NCBI GenBank assembly: GCA_964352675.1
Contig: CAYGSN010000010.1
Coordinates: forward strand, 1-64,000
DNA length: 64,000 bases
Direction: 5' to 3'
DNA from: CAYGSN01 sp964352675
GTDB taxonomy: Bacteria; Pseudomonadota; Alphaproteobacteria; Micavibrionales; Micavibrionaceae
Part shown: positions 37,792-46,953 of the stretch, in pieces
Layout: each line of letters opens with the position of its first letter
Position numbering within the stretch: position 1 is the first letter of the stretch
The notes under the pieces: model-generated
The model's database searches: none
What the model was told of the DNA's origin: nothing
What the model saw: only the letters and a program-made list of their open reading frames with translations
Translations under genes and position numbers: made by a program

Positions 37792-38529
37792 TCAGCGCTC
37801 CTCAAGCGTAGGGAGCTGTTTTTGCTCGGCCAGCATGATTGTAACGGTGCGGGCGCGCTCCGGATTCATATTCGCCAGAATTGGTGATAGACGGCGCTCC
37901 GACATATTAGAGACAACTGAAAGCAGGACATCAAGATCAAGCGTATCAAAAATGCGGGCAGCTTCCTTCGGCTTCATCCCTTCATAAATCTTGACCAGAC
38001 TCTGGACGCGCCCCTGCTCTTCCTCTCCCTGCTTTTCAAGCAGCTTTTCTATCTCCCCGCGCAATTGCGAAAGCTCCTGATACTTGCGATCCAGCTCTTT
38101 TTCTGCGGCAATGAGAAGGGCCTCACGCGTTACCAGATCCTGCTCGCGCTTTTCCAAACCTTCGCGGCGCGTCACAAGATCTTCAAACAGATCGCTGCGC
38201 ACCTTTTGATACCCCAGATCATCATAGGTTGCGTCCTGCCAGTCACTTTCGTCGCCTTCTTCAAAAACCAACGCACCATCTTCCGCGTTTTCTTCAGAAT
38301 GTTCGTCAGCGGCATGGCTCTGCGCCATGTCTTCACCGCTCTGCGTGCTCATGTCTCCATGCTCATCCATCTCTTTGTCCTGCGCCATGCCCTGTTCATC
38401 ATCCGCCGCCTGTGCTGCGCTGGTCAGTGTGCCAATATTCTGCGCAACATCGACGAAACGTAGCGAGAAAGAAAGAAATGCCACAAAAATAAATACCGGC
38501 AAAATCCGTATATGTTTTAAAAACTGCAT
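37792..38529 (-). CDS. motE: MotE-family motor protein (MgtE-N-like)
   Basis: A 245-residue exported protein with an N-terminal hydrophobic segment (about 9-27), a long acidic middle region and a coiled coil (about 130-175). The C-terminal MgtE-N-like domain reads YEGMKPKEAARIFDTLDLDV and then MSERRLSPILANMNPERART. This matches MotE, which in Sinorhizobium acts as a periplasmic chaperone for a Mot protein. It lies 13 bases after the DUF6468 gene. Confidence 0.85.
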   Translation of the reverse strand: MQFLKHIRILPVFIFVAFLSFSLRFVDVAQNIGTLTSAAQAADDEQGMAQDKEMDEHGDMSTQSGEDMAQSHAADEHSEENAEDGALVFEEGDESDWQDATYDDLGYQKVRSDLFEDLVTRREGLEKREQDLVTREALLIAAEKELDRKYQELSQLRGEIEKLLEKQGEEEQGRVQSLVKIYEGMKPKEAARIFDTLDLDVLLSVVSNMSERRLSPILANMNPERARTVTIMLAEQKQLPTLEER

Positions 38530-38542
38530 TGATTATCCTGCT

Positions 38543-39130
38543 TCATCCTGTCTTCTTATTTTTCTGCAGGGCGTCGTAAAGCTCCTGCTCGGCCTTGCTG
38601 GCAAATGCTTTTTCCTCACCGCCGCCCTCATCTTCGGCTTCATCAATGTCCCTGTCCTGTATAAAAAAAGATGGCGGGGGGTCTTCCTGCGACTGTGTTT
38701 GTGAAGGCTCCTTTTCCAAACCTCCACCATCTCTCTCATATCCCTTGGCATAAAATTCCTCAACTTCACCATCATCTTCCTCAAGCCCCTGAGCAATCCG
38801 GCGATTTCGTTCGGCAAGCCCCTCCAGCCTTTTGGCCAGATTGTTCCCGGCTTCATTCATCAATTGCAACTCATCAGCAAGCTGTGTGGAATCATCAATC
38901 AAATCCTGCAAATGAGCGCCTGATTGCTGCGAAGCCGCCTTAAGAGATTCTACGGCATTCTGCGCATCCGTAATACTGCTTGACACATCCTGTATCAGTT
39001 TTAAAAACTCCTCACGATACGATTTAAAATTACTCAGGCTTTTTGAGAGCCGAAAGGCATAAAATATTGAAACTCCCAAGCAAATTAAAATAGTAATATC
39101 CAGAAAAATACCCAGTAACGACTCAGTCAT
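38543..39130 (-). CDS. DUF6468 flagellar-locus protein
   Basis: A 195-residue protein with one N-terminal helix (about 7-26) and a coiled-coil cytoplasmic domain (RLSKSLSNFKSYREEFLKLI and following), ending in an acidic tail. This matches DUF6468, seen in alphaproteobacteria next to fliM. Its ATG overlaps the fliM stop (TAATG). Function is unknown; a motor or switch accessory is plausible. Confidence 0.8.
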   Translation of the reverse strand: MTESLLGIFLDITILICLGVSIFYAFRLSKSLSNFKSYREEFLKLIQDVSSSITDAQNAVESLKAASQQSGAHLQDLIDDSTQLADELQLMNEAGNNLAKRLEGLAERNRRIAQGLEEDDGEVEEFYAKGYERDGGGLEKEPSQTQSQEDPPPSFFIQDRDIDEAEDEGGGEEKAFASKAEQELYDALQKNKKTG

Positions 39131-40263
39131 TAATCATCCTCTTTCTCAGGTTCAAGATAGGATTCAATACGCACGGCAATATAGCCCTGCTTTTGCCCGA
39201 CAGGGCCCTGAAACACCGGGAAGTTTCCACAGCGCAGCTCCAACTCATCACTTGTCTGCGTCTGGAAGAAGACTTGAGTCCCAACTTTCCAGTTTAAAAT
39301 ATCACCCAGAGACACAATTTTTTCGCCCAGAATCGCCTGAAGCTGAACATCAGTCTTATAAAGCTCATGTGTCAGGTGGTTTTCCCAAATGGAATCACGG
39401 CCAAACTTCTCCCCCATGAACATCTGCAAGAGAAGTTCACGGATCGGCTCCAGCGTCGCATAGGGAATAAGAACTTCGGCGCGACCGCCGCGATCCCCCA
39501 TATCCACACGCAAACGCGCCAGAACACAAGCATTTCCACTTTGCGTAATGGTGGCAAAGCGCGGGTTGGTTTCCATCCGGTCGAGATTAAAGCTCACCGG
39601 AGATAAAGGGTCAAAAGCCGAAGACAAATCGCCCAGCGTCACCTGCACCATCTTTTCCACCAGCTTGCTCTCAATAGTGGTATAGGGGCGGCCCTCCACC
39701 CGAATGGCGGGCGTTCCTTTTCGTCCGCCCAACAACACATCTACAATCGAATAGATCAAGGCGCTGTCCGTGACGAACAGGCCGTTATTGTCCCACTCCT
39801 CGGCCTTGAACACGGAGAGCATGGCGGGAAGCGGAATGGAATTCATGTAGTCACCAAAACGTACGGTGGACACCTGATCCAAGGACACCTCAACATTATC
39901 ACTGGTGAGATTGCGCAGCGATGTGGACATCAGGCGCACGAGCCGATCGAAAACGATATCAAGCATCGGCAGGCGCTCATAATTCACCATCGCCGAATTG
40001 ATCAGAGCCATGACGCCGGAGGTTTCACCCCCGCCCAGGGAATCATCATCAAAACCGAGAAGCGAGTCGATTTCTTCCTGGTTCAAAATCCGTGTTCCGC
40101 CATCCTCGTCCGGACCAGCATCAAAACCCGGCACAGCATCACCTTCCGCCGCGCCGTCATCCGTCTCACCGTCGGCATCACCGGCCATGGTTTCCCATTC
40201 CTCCATCATGGCCTTTTCTTCGTCGCTCATCTGGTCGAGCTCTTTTGTATCGGTATCGCTCAT
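39130..40263 (-). CDS. fliM: Flagellar motor switch protein FliM
   Basis: A 377-residue C-ring protein binding CheY-P. An acidic, poorly conserved N-terminal stretch is followed by LNQEEIDSLLGFDDDS (about 61-76), the switch-typical segment. The middle CheC-like domain contains LDIVFDRLVRLMSTSLRNLT, VLLGGRKG and RMETNPRFATI, and the C-terminal SpoA-like domain contains LGEKIVSLGDILNWKVGT. The N-terminal extension (about 60 residues) is longer than in enteric FliM. Confidence 0.94.
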   Translation of the reverse strand: MSDTDTKELDQMSDEEKAMMEEWETMAGDADGETDDGAAEGDAVPGFDAGPDEDGGTRILNQEEIDSLLGFDDDSLGGGETSGVMALINSAMVNYERLPMLDIVFDRLVRLMSTSLRNLTSDNVEVSLDQVSTVRFGDYMNSIPLPAMLSVFKAEEWDNNGLFVTDSALIYSIVDVLLGGRKGTPAIRVEGRPYTTIESKLVEKMVQVTLGDLSSAFDPLSPVSFNLDRMETNPRFATITQSGNACVLARLRVDMGDRGGRAEVLIPYATLEPIRELLLQMFMGEKFGRDSIWENHLTHELYKTDVQLQAILGEKIVSLGDILNWKVGTQVFFQTQTSDELELRCGNFPVFQGPVGQKQGYIAVRIESYLEPEKEDD

Positions 40264-40358
40264 CGATCTGCTTTAGCTTTTATAACTTTGTTATATTTGT
40301 ATTTCTTTAACCTTAAAGATATCAAAGCAAAAATCATGCCTTACTTTTCATTATAACA

Positions 40359-40985
40359 TTATTGGATCAAAATTTCCTGAAACAGAACATCTTTAACCTC
40401 AGTCGGTGCAGCGGCCTGATTCACCCGCCACAAAAGCTCGGTTTGCAGGCGGTAAATTCCGGCTGAGCCACGAAGATCCTTCACGCGCAATTCCCGCAAA
40501 TAGGTCTGAAACTGGTCGATTACCCGCGGAATCACAGCCTCAACGGCGGCAACATCGCCGGGATTATTCATCTCAAGCTGCACAGTTAAACGCAAATAGC
40601 GCGGTGTACCGTCTTCGGTGCTCAGATTAACAATCATGGTCGGGATTTCCAGGAAAGACGTTGCACCACCACCATGGCCGTCTCCGCCCCCGTGATCCCC
40701 TCCACCACCATGATCACCCGGGGCAGAGGCATGTTTATCGCCTCCCCCATGTCCATCGTCATGTGCTTCTTCAACAGCCTCACCGCCGCCCAAAAGCCCG
40801 TCTAGCATCCCGGTAAAATATGCCCCTGCTCCGCCGCCACCCAAAAGAAATAACGGCAAAACAACAAACAATATCAGCTTCTTGGCATCGAAGCCGGATT
40901 TTTCTTCCTCGCCTTCACCGCTCTCTTCTCCTTCAGCTTGACTTTCTTTATTTTCATCTTCGGGGGCTTCATCTTCATCTGACAT
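40359..40985 (-). CDS. fliL: FliL with His/Gly-rich linker
   Basis: Stator-associated membrane protein of 208 residues. A cytoplasmic acidic N-terminus (about 1-30) is followed by one helix (LILFVVLPLFLLGGGGAGAY). A roughly 40-residue Gly/His/Asp linker then contains six His in HGGG- and DHGG-type repeats. The periplasmic FliL domain follows (TMIVNLSTEDGTPRYLRLTV; RVIDQFQTYLRELRVKDLRG). It starts the leftward fliL-to-TPR gene run. A short AT-rich gap of 95 bases separates it from fliM. Confidence 0.92.
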   Translation of the reverse strand: MSDEDEAPEDENKESQAEGEESGEGEEEKSGFDAKKLILFVVLPLFLLGGGGAGAYFTGMLDGLLGGGEAVEEAHDDGHGGGDKHASAPGDHGGGGDHGGGDGHGGGATSFLEIPTMIVNLSTEDGTPRYLRLTVQLEMNNPGDVAAVEAVIPRVIDQFQTYLRELRVKDLRGSAGIYRLQTELLWRVNQAAAPTEVKDVLFQEILIQ

Positions 40986-41334
40986 GGTCTTATTCCAAAA
41001 ATTACGGGGTTAAACTGTTGAACTCATAAAGAATATATATCTTTCGATTATAAGACAAACCCGCCCCTGCGTCTAACACAACTGTTGGCCTATACACGTC
41101 TTCTTTGAATCTTGGAAAAAGAAAAGCACTATGAGGAAAAAAATTCCACATTGAGTATCTTCTTTCTGGGCCGAAGATGGTGCATTGCCCCGAAGCCAAC
41201 TCACAACACCCGATCTAATTAATTGATTTTCAATGATATTTTGAAATGGCACAGCATATGCAACCTCTCACCCACAAGAACACGAAAACCAATTCGTGAG
41301 TGTTTAAAAATTTAAGTGGGTAAGGACGTATAAA
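40986..41334. other. Intergenic region between fliL and flgF
   Basis: A 349-base non-coding stretch between divergent flagellar operons. It contains the sigma-54-type promoter for flgF (41247-41262) and a hairpin-forming leader (41270-41321). I could not find a matching -24/-12 element facing fliL, nor any credible gene. Confidence 0.8.
41247..41262 (+). promoter_or_regulatory. Sigma-54-type promoter of the flgF operon
   Basis: TGGCACA-N4-ATGCA with correct GG-to-GC spacing for the -24/-12 consensus. The predicted transcription start (about 41273) is some 60 bases before the flgF ATG. Confidence 0.82.
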
Positions 41335-42057
41335 ATGGAAAATACAATCTATTTGGCATTGTCCAGACAGACCGTTTTGAAAAGCCAGATGGACATGGTG
41401 GCCAACAACGTGGCGAACATGAACACGCCAGGTTTCCGGAGCCAACATATCCTCTTTGAGGAATATATTTCCGACCCGAAGAAAGCGGACGATCCATTAT
41501 CCTTCGTTTACGATGTGGGACAGTTTCAGAGTGAAGCTCCCGGCCCGGTAACTTTTACCGGCAATCAAATGGATATCGCTCTGGAAGGCCCCGGTTATAT
41601 AGGCGTACAAATTGCCGGTGGTAATACCGCCTATACCCGTGCCGGAAATTTCCAGCTCAGCGCCGATGGGGGCCTCATGACATCAGAAGGTCTTCCCGTG
41701 GCCGATGCGGGCGGCGCGCCTATCAATATCCCGGCGGATTCAACAGAAATTAATATTGATAAACAGGGTTTCATCTCCAATCAAAACGGCGCTTTGGGAC
41801 AAATCCAAATCGTTGAGTTCGCAAATCCTGAAAATCTGGAGCCGATCGGCAGCAATCTATACACCAGCGCCGAGCCTTCTGTCCTGGCGGAAAACACTAC
41901 TGTCCAGCAGGGCATGGTCGAGGGATCAAACGTCAATCCGGTACAGGAGATGACCAGCATGATCGAAATCCTGCGCAGCTTCCAATCCACCCAGCAATTA
42001 ATACAGGGTGAAAACGAACGCTTGCGCAACGCCATTCGCAAACTGACAGAAAGCTAA
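41335..42057 (+). CDS. flgF: Proximal rod protein FlgF
   Basis: A 240-residue rod protein. The N-terminal motif LSRQTVLKSQMDMVANNVAN with MNTPGFRSQ and the C-terminal QEMTSMIEILRSFQSTQQLI are the coiled ends of the FlgF/FlgG family. AAGGAC precedes the ATG. First gene of flgF-flgG-flgA-flgH. Confidence 0.94.
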   Translation: MENTIYLALSRQTVLKSQMDMVANNVANMNTPGFRSQHILFEEYISDPKKADDPLSFVYDVGQFQSEAPGPVTFTGNQMDIALEGPGYIGVQIAGGNTAYTRAGNFQLSADGGLMTSEGLPVADAGGAPINIPADSTEINIDKQGFISNQNGALGQIQIVEFANPENLEPIGSNLYTSAEPSVLAENTTVQQGMVEGSNVNPVQEMTSMIEILRSFQSTQQLIQGENERLRNAIRKLTES

Positions 42058-42095
42058 TTGATTAAACATACGGATTAATACGAAGGAGAAAAACC

Positions 42096-42884
42096 ATGAG
42101 CAGATCTTTAGACATTGGCGCGACCGGCATGCTGGCCCAGCAGCTAAATGTGGATGTGATATCCAACAACATCGCCAACATGACAACCACAGGTTATAAG
42201 CGCCAGCGTGCAGCTTTTGCCGACCTGATCTATCAGAATATAGACAAGCCCGGCTCAACCTCTTCAGATGTCGGAACAACCGTCCCCTCCGGCCTGCAGC
42301 TTGGTCTCGGTGTACGCGCCGGCGCGGTCTATCGTATGCACGGCCAGGGCGCTTTGCGCATCACAGAAAATCCTCTCGATGTTGCCATCACGGGAGAAGG
42401 CATGTTCCAGATCCAATTGCCCAGCGGCGATACAGCATACACGCGCGACGGCACATTCCAGATCAATGAAAATGGTGAGCTTGTAACAACATTGGGCTTT
42501 ATCGTGGAGCCAGGCATCACAATCCCACAAGATGCAACATCCATCGACATCAATGCCGAAGGTGAAGTCATGGTTACCATTCCGGGGCAGACAGCCTCCT
42601 CAAATCTTGGCCAGATTGAACTGGCGAACTTTATCAACCCGGCCGGACTGGATGCAATCGGGGACAACATGTTTCTGGAGACAGACGCTTCCGGCGCACC
42701 AACCACAGGAAACCCCGGACAGGATCAATTCGGGACGGTCCGCCAGGGCGCATTGGAACAATCCAACGTTAACGTGGTGGAAGAAATTACCGAGCTGATT
42801 TCCGCCCAGCGCGCTTATGAGATGAACTCGAATGTGATCTCCACATCCGATGAAATGCTGCAAACCGTCTCACAGCTGAGATAA
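42096..42884 (+). CDS. flgG: Distal rod protein FlgG
   Basis: A 262-residue distal rod subunit, the family's exact usual length. LDIGATGMLAQQLNVDVISN with NIANMTTTGYKRQRA at the N-terminus and ITELISAQRAYEMNSNVIST at the C-terminus are diagnostic. GAAGGAG precedes the ATG. It lies 38 bases after flgF. Confidence 0.96.
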   Translation: MSRSLDIGATGMLAQQLNVDVISNNIANMTTTGYKRQRAAFADLIYQNIDKPGSTSSDVGTTVPSGLQLGLGVRAGAVYRMHGQGALRITENPLDVAITGEGMFQIQLPSGDTAYTRDGTFQINENGELVTTLGFIVEPGITIPQDATSIDINAEGEVMVTIPGQTASSNLGQIELANFINPAGLDAIGDNMFLETDASGAPTTGNPGQDQFGTVRQGALEQSNVNVVEEITELISAQRAYEMNSNVISTSDEMLQTVSQLR

Positions 42885-42908
42885 AACGAGAAGTAAAAGG
42901 GTAGCAAG

Positions 42909-43880
42909 ATGACAATGAAAAACAAAAAGAACTGGCAAAAACACAGAGCGATATTTTTATCCCTGCTCTTTGCCACCACGCTTCTGCTGTCTGCCCTGGC
43001 TCCGCAGGCCGGATGGGCCGTCTCGCTGAAGAAAAATGCAGTCATCAGCGGTGACAGCATCACGCTGGGCGACCTTTTTTCCGGCCTGACGCATGGAGAA
43101 GACCGCGTGCTCGGCCCTGCCCCCCGCCCGGGACAGGACATGGTGCTGAACGCCCGCACATTGCTGCGTGTGGCCCGCGCCCTGGATTTGCCATGGCGGC
43201 CGGTCACAACGGCGGATTACATTGTCGTCAAACGCGCGGCGTCGGTCATCGGCCGCGCCCAGATCGAAGACGGTCTGCGCGCCGAACTGGCCGAACAAGG
43301 GATTGAAGGCAAATATAACCTGATCCTCCCCAACGAAGCCGCAGAAATCATTTTACCGCGAAACCTGCCGGCAGAGTTCGAGGTTGCCTCCTTTAATCTG
43401 CGCCAGCAAGGCGATTGGTTCGAAGCCACACTGGTGGCACCCTCCGCCCAAAACCCGGTTGAAACACTCAATCTGCACGGCTCAATAGAGCGCCTGATCG
43501 ATGTCCCGATCCTAAGCGAAACCATCCGCAACGGCGTCACGATCGGCAAAAATGATATCTCTTATCTCGAACTGCGGGAAAAAGATCTGAACCACGACAT
43601 TATCATCAACGAAGACAATCTGATCGGCATGACCGCGCGGCGCATGGTTCTGCCCGGCAAGCCGATCCGACAGTCCGAAATCGAAGCACCACAGATCGTC
43701 AAGCGCGGCGAATTCGTCACAATGGTTTTCCAAAGCGGCACGATGCAGCTCAGCGCGCGCGGCAAAGCGCTGGAGAACGGCTCCAAAGGCGACTCCATTC
43801 GTGTGGTCAATACCGGCAGCAACCGGACAATCGAAGGCATTGTTAGCAATGTCGGCGAAGTCAAAGTCATCACGTATTAA
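42909..43880 (+). CDS. flgA: P-ring chaperone FlgA
   Basis: A 323-residue periplasmic chaperone for FlgI assembly. A signal peptide (about 17-38, ending GWAVS) is followed by a domain longer than enteric FlgA. The C-terminal SAF-type domain contains LIGMTARRMVLPGKPIRQSE, GEFVTMVFQSGTMQLSARGK and VRVVNTGSNR-like sequence (IRVVNTGSNRTIEGIV). It is between flgG and flgH. Confidence 0.92.
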   Translation: MTMKNKKNWQKHRAIFLSLLFATTLLLSALAPQAGWAVSLKKNAVISGDSITLGDLFSGLTHGEDRVLGPAPRPGQDMVLNARTLLRVARALDLPWRPVTTADYIVVKRAASVIGRAQIEDGLRAELAEQGIEGKYNLILPNEAAEIILPRNLPAEFEVASFNLRQQGDWFEATLVAPSAQNPVETLNLHGSIERLIDVPILSETIRNGVTIGKNDISYLELREKDLNHDIIINEDNLIGMTARRMVLPGKPIRQSEIEAPQIVKRGEFVTMVFQSGTMQLSARGKALENGSKGDSIRVVNTGSNRTIEGIVSNVGEVKVITY

Positions 43881-43921
43881 CTTCTTTAAATGTGTAAACC
43901 TCAAAAAAGGTGGGTAGTAAA

Positions 43922-44704
43922 ATGAAAACAGAAACCAAAAAGAAACTAACAAAACTGAGCCTGACCCTTCTGGCCTGCAGCGCTTTAACAGCCTGCGGCG
44001 CAGTCGACCGGGTGGCCAACATTGGACAGGCACCGGAGACATCAAAAATTGTCAATCCGACAACCCAGCCGGATTATCAGCCCGTCAGCTTGCCCATGCC
44101 CACACCGAAAAATGCAAATCGCCAAAGAAACTCTCTATGGGCCGCCGACCGTCAAACCTTCTTCAAGGACCAGCGGGCTTCCGATATTGGCGATATCATC
44201 ACCGTGCTGATTGATATCCAGGACGAAGCCACGCTGGATAATGAATCCGAGCGCACCCGCAACAGTTCCGAAGATGCAAGCCTTGCATCTTTTCTGGGGT
44301 ATCAGAATGCTCTGGACCGCATCCTGCCCGAAGACATCACCGATGCCAATGGCGATCTCACCAACCCGGATATTGTCGGTTTGAACGCCGATTCCGTTCA
44401 TAGCGGGCAGGGCAGTATCGAGCGCGAAGAAGAAATAGCCGTGCGTATGGCTGCCCTTGTTACACAGATCCTGCCAAACGGAAATATGGTCATTAGCGGC
44501 CGCCAGGAAGTCGTGGTGAACTTCGAAAAAAGAATTCTGCAGGTTGACGGCGTAATCCGTCCGCAGGATATTTCCACGGCCAACACGGTCTCCTCCGACC
44601 AGATCGCAGAGGCCCGCATCGCCTATGGCGGCGAAGGCCAGATCACCGATGTGCAGCAGCCGCGCTACGGCCAGCAGCTCTATGACATCGTGTTCCCGTT
44701 CTAA
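43922..44704 (+). CDS. flgH: L-ring lipoprotein FlgH
   Basis: Outer-membrane L-ring subunit of 260 residues. A lipoprotein signal with lipobox LTAC (LLACSALTACGAVD) is present. SLWAADRQTFFKDQRASDIG and DIITVLIDIQDEATLDNESE with VSGSGS-free middle and MVISGRQEVVVNFEKRIL are typical. The ATG at 43922 follows AAGGTGGGTAG and is preferred to a GTG four codons upstream. Last gene before a strong terminator. Confidence 0.94.
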   Translation: MKTETKKKLTKLSLTLLACSALTACGAVDRVANIGQAPETSKIVNPTTQPDYQPVSLPMPTPKNANRQRNSLWAADRQTFFKDQRASDIGDIITVLIDIQDEATLDNESERTRNSSEDASLASFLGYQNALDRILPEDITDANGDLTNPDIVGLNADSVHSGQGSIEREEEIAVRMAALVTQILPNGNMVISGRQEVVVNFEKRILQVDGVIRPQDISTANTVSSDQIAEARIAYGGEGQITDVQQPRYGQQLYDIVFPF

Positions 44705-44747
44705 AGAAGAACCCCTAACAAAAAGAGCTTACCCACCCAACCTCATC

Positions 44748-44781
44748 ACCGGCTCTTCCTCCACGGAAGGGCCGGTTTTTT
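44748..44781 (+). terminator. Intrinsic terminator after flgH
   Basis: Twelve-base stem ACCGGCTCTTCC / GGAAGGGCCGGT with one G-T pair, a five-base loop TCCAC and a run of T. It ends the flgF-flgG-flgA-flgH transcript. Confidence 0.9.
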
Positions 44782-44840
44782 ATTTGACGTAAGCGCACCA
44801 ATGTGCTTTTTTATGCAAAAATTAGAAAGAGACAAAATAA

Positions 44841-45812
44841 ATGATTGGCATTCAAAACCTTGAAGAAACATTTACCTCCCCTCAATTCAACGCAGCCGCA
44901 AGACGCGCGCTGCTAAATCGCCTGCGTCATGCACCTCAAGGCATTTTAAGATACCAGGACAGCGACCCGGCTCAGGCGGAAGCAAAGCTGGAATATCTGG
45001 ACGATTTTTATGCGATGGCCTTTAATCGTGTTGTTGCAGGGCTTACACGTGAAAAAATGGGATTGAAACAAGAACAGACCACACTGGATATTGGATGCGG
45101 CACGGTCCCAGATTTTATTGAATTGGCAGGAGATAAAAAACACTCAGGAACAATTCTGGCGGTCGACAAAGATCGGCTCTATCTGGATGAGCTTCAAAAA
45201 AGACTTGTTGCAACAGGCATACAAGATGCCCCTCAATTTCAAATAATTGAAACGGATGCCACCGATCTTTCAGCAATAGAGGCCAATTCCGTCGATCAAG
45301 CCCGCATGATCCGGGTGTACCAATATTTGCACCATGATAACGCGACACCTAGAGCTCTCGCAGAAATTGCCCGGGTTCTAAAGCCAGGCCGCCCGCTCGT
45401 GATAGCGGAAGAAATCTATAGAAAAACGCAAGTGGTCCTGGATGAAGGTGTAGATTTGGGTTTTGATTGCAATTCTTTTCTCTGGAATATCTTCACGCGA
45501 GGGAACGGCAAAACTTCAGTTGTTAACAGTGATGTTGATGAAACAATTGAGCCGGATTTGACAGAGGCCGGCTTTGTCTCCGATAGTGTCGTTATCTATA
45601 CAACCTATTCTCACTCACCGGATGATATGGACCACCTGTTCGGCTGCCAGGCACGCATGGGCGATATCGTAGAAAAAGGGCTTTATACCGCAGAGGAATG
45701 CCAAAACTACCATGACAGAATCGTTGAAGCGCTTTACGCAAGAAAGGCCCGAATGATGAGACCATTCATTGTCTACACCGCAACAGCCCCAATCTTACAG
45801 ATTGAAAACTAA
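44841..45812 (+). CDS. Class I SAM-dependent methyltransferase
   Basis: A 323-residue methyltransferase with the SAM-binding motif LDIGCGTVPDFIELAG (about 80-95) and the acidic loop ILAVDKDRLYLDEL. The post-core EIARVLKPGRPLVIAEEIYR is usual for this class. Substrate is unknown. It sits alone between flgH and dksA. Its stop overlaps that of convergent dksA by four bases. It is not an obvious flagellar gene, although location in the cluster is notable. Confidence 0.8.
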   Translation: MIGIQNLEETFTSPQFNAAARRALLNRLRHAPQGILRYQDSDPAQAEAKLEYLDDFYAMAFNRVVAGLTREKMGLKQEQTTLDIGCGTVPDFIELAGDKKHSGTILAVDKDRLYLDELQKRLVATGIQDAPQFQIIETDATDLSAIEANSVDQARMIRVYQYLHHDNATPRALAEIARVLKPGRPLVIAEEIYRKTQVVLDEGVDLGFDCNSFLWNIFTRGNGKTSVVNSDVDETIEPDLTEAGFVSDSVVIYTTYSHSPDDMDHLFGCQARMGDIVEKGLYTAEECQNYHDRIVEALYARKARMMRPFIVYTATAPILQIEN

Positions 45813-46243
45813 TCATCTCTTTGCGTTTTTTCCTTGCGCTCGTGGCGTTCCTGCGCTTCGAGGCTAAGAGTTGCATTCGGGCGGGCCTTCAGGCGGGCAA
45901 TGGAAATCTCATCGCCAGTTTCTTCACAATAGCCGTATTCACCATCATTTATACGATCCAGCGCCTGGTTGATCTTGTTGATCAGCTTGCGCTCGCGATC
46001 GCGGGTGCGCAGCTCCAGCCTGTGGTCCGTCTCGGCCGAGGCGCGGTCTGTCAAGTCCGGCTGTTGCAGTTCCGTGCCCTGCAACGTGTTTTGAATGGTT
46101 TCCTGAGATTCCTTTAAAAGGCTTTCGCGCCAGGCAATCAGCTGCTGGCGGAAATACTCCAGCATCACCGGGTTCATAAACTTGCCCTTATCCTTTTCCG
46201 GATCATAATCGGGCGGGACAATCACGCTACTTGTAGAACTCAT
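45809..46243 (-). CDS. dksA: RNA polymerase-binding factor DksA
   Basis: A 144-residue transcription factor that works with ppGpp at RNA polymerase. The coiled coil (LLKESQETIQNTL ... RTRDRERKLINKINQALDRI) carries the tip Asp region DLTDRASAETDHRLELR. The C-terminal zinc-finger region reads YGYCEETGDEISIARLKARP and keeps only the first Cys, as is usual in alphaproteobacterial DksA. The ATG at 46243 matches homologue length; an in-frame ATG nine codons upstream is possible. Confidence 0.9.
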   Translation of the reverse strand: MSSTSSVIVPPDYDPEKDKGKFMNPVMLEYFRQQLIAWRESLLKESQETIQNTLQGTELQQPDLTDRASAETDHRLELRTRDRERKLINKINQALDRINDGEYGYCEETGDEISIARLKARPNATLSLEAQERHERKEKTQRDD

Positions 46244-46336
46244 AATAAAGCCAATCCCCTTTAAATACACCTATTGTCAATAAGAGAAGCGAAAATATAC
46301 GCATCCTTCAGGGATAAAACAACATAAAAAAGGGTT

Positions 46337-46801
46337 TTATGAGGCCGTTTTTTGTGAATTGCGCGCTTCCTGCTTATCCAAAGCAACCCGCATTTTGGCC
46401 AGTTCCACCTGCGCGCGCAGGTCAATTTCATCCATAATGGCGGTCAGGGACGGATCGGAAATTTTTTCCCTATGCTGGGCCACCACATCGGCAACATCAA
46501 TCATATGACCTACTGTCAAATCCCCTCTCAGCATAGCCTCGCGAAGCCCCTCCAACTCATCGAGCAGCATGTCGGCGCGCTTTCTGGCGCGTTGCTTGGC
46601 CGCCCGGGCTGTCGGATCCTCAGCCCCCTGAATAGCCAACAGGGAATCCACCATCGCAATCGACTGCGTATTGGTGGTTTGCGCCTTTTCCTGGGGGGCA
46701 GAGGCGATAAAATCCTCGAAACTCCCATCGGATTTCTGTGCGTTATCCTTCTTTTTTGTCTTTGACGGGCCTTGGGTTTGGCCGGGACCGGTAACTTTCA
46801 T
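46337..46801 (-). CDS. fliX: Flagellar assembly regulator FliX
   Basis: A 154-residue alphaproteobacterial regulator that, in Caulobacter, couples early basal-body assembly to activity of the sigma-54 activator FlbD. MKVTGPG at the start, a Lys-rich low-complexity stretch and the helical core LLDELEGLREAMLRGDLTVG followed by DPSLTAIMDEIDLRAQVELA identify it. It is divergent from flgI, as in Caulobacter. FlbD is not in this window. Confidence 0.88.
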   Translation of the reverse strand: MKVTGPGQTQGPSKTKKKDNAQKSDGSFEDFIASAPQEKAQTTNTQSIAMVDSLLAIQGAEDPTARAAKQRARKRADMLLDELEGLREAMLRGDLTVGHMIDVADVVAQHREKISDPSLTAIMDEIDLRAQVELAKMRVALDKQEARNSQKTAS

Positions 46802-46953
46802 ACAGAATTATCCTTTCACTTAACTTCATTATAGCGCGTTTCAGGAGCGGCGGAAAGAATTGCCGTGAGTTTTCTCATGAAAATCTTTCCTTACAACCCC
46901 CTCAAACCTATGAAATCCGTCATTTTCTGTGAAAAAGGCCGTTTGGGCAAAAC

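Noticed and set aside
41160..41205. Sigma-54 box facing fliL
   Set aside because: TGGC and TGC elements are present on the minus strand but two bases too far apart.
45809..46243. DksA missing three zinc-finger cysteines as a novelty
   Set aside because: Only the first Cys is kept, but this is the usual form in alphaproteobacterial DksA.
46840..46885. Sigma-54 box facing fliX
   Set aside because: A GGCA...GC pattern exists on the minus strand, but the GG-to-GC spacing is one base off.
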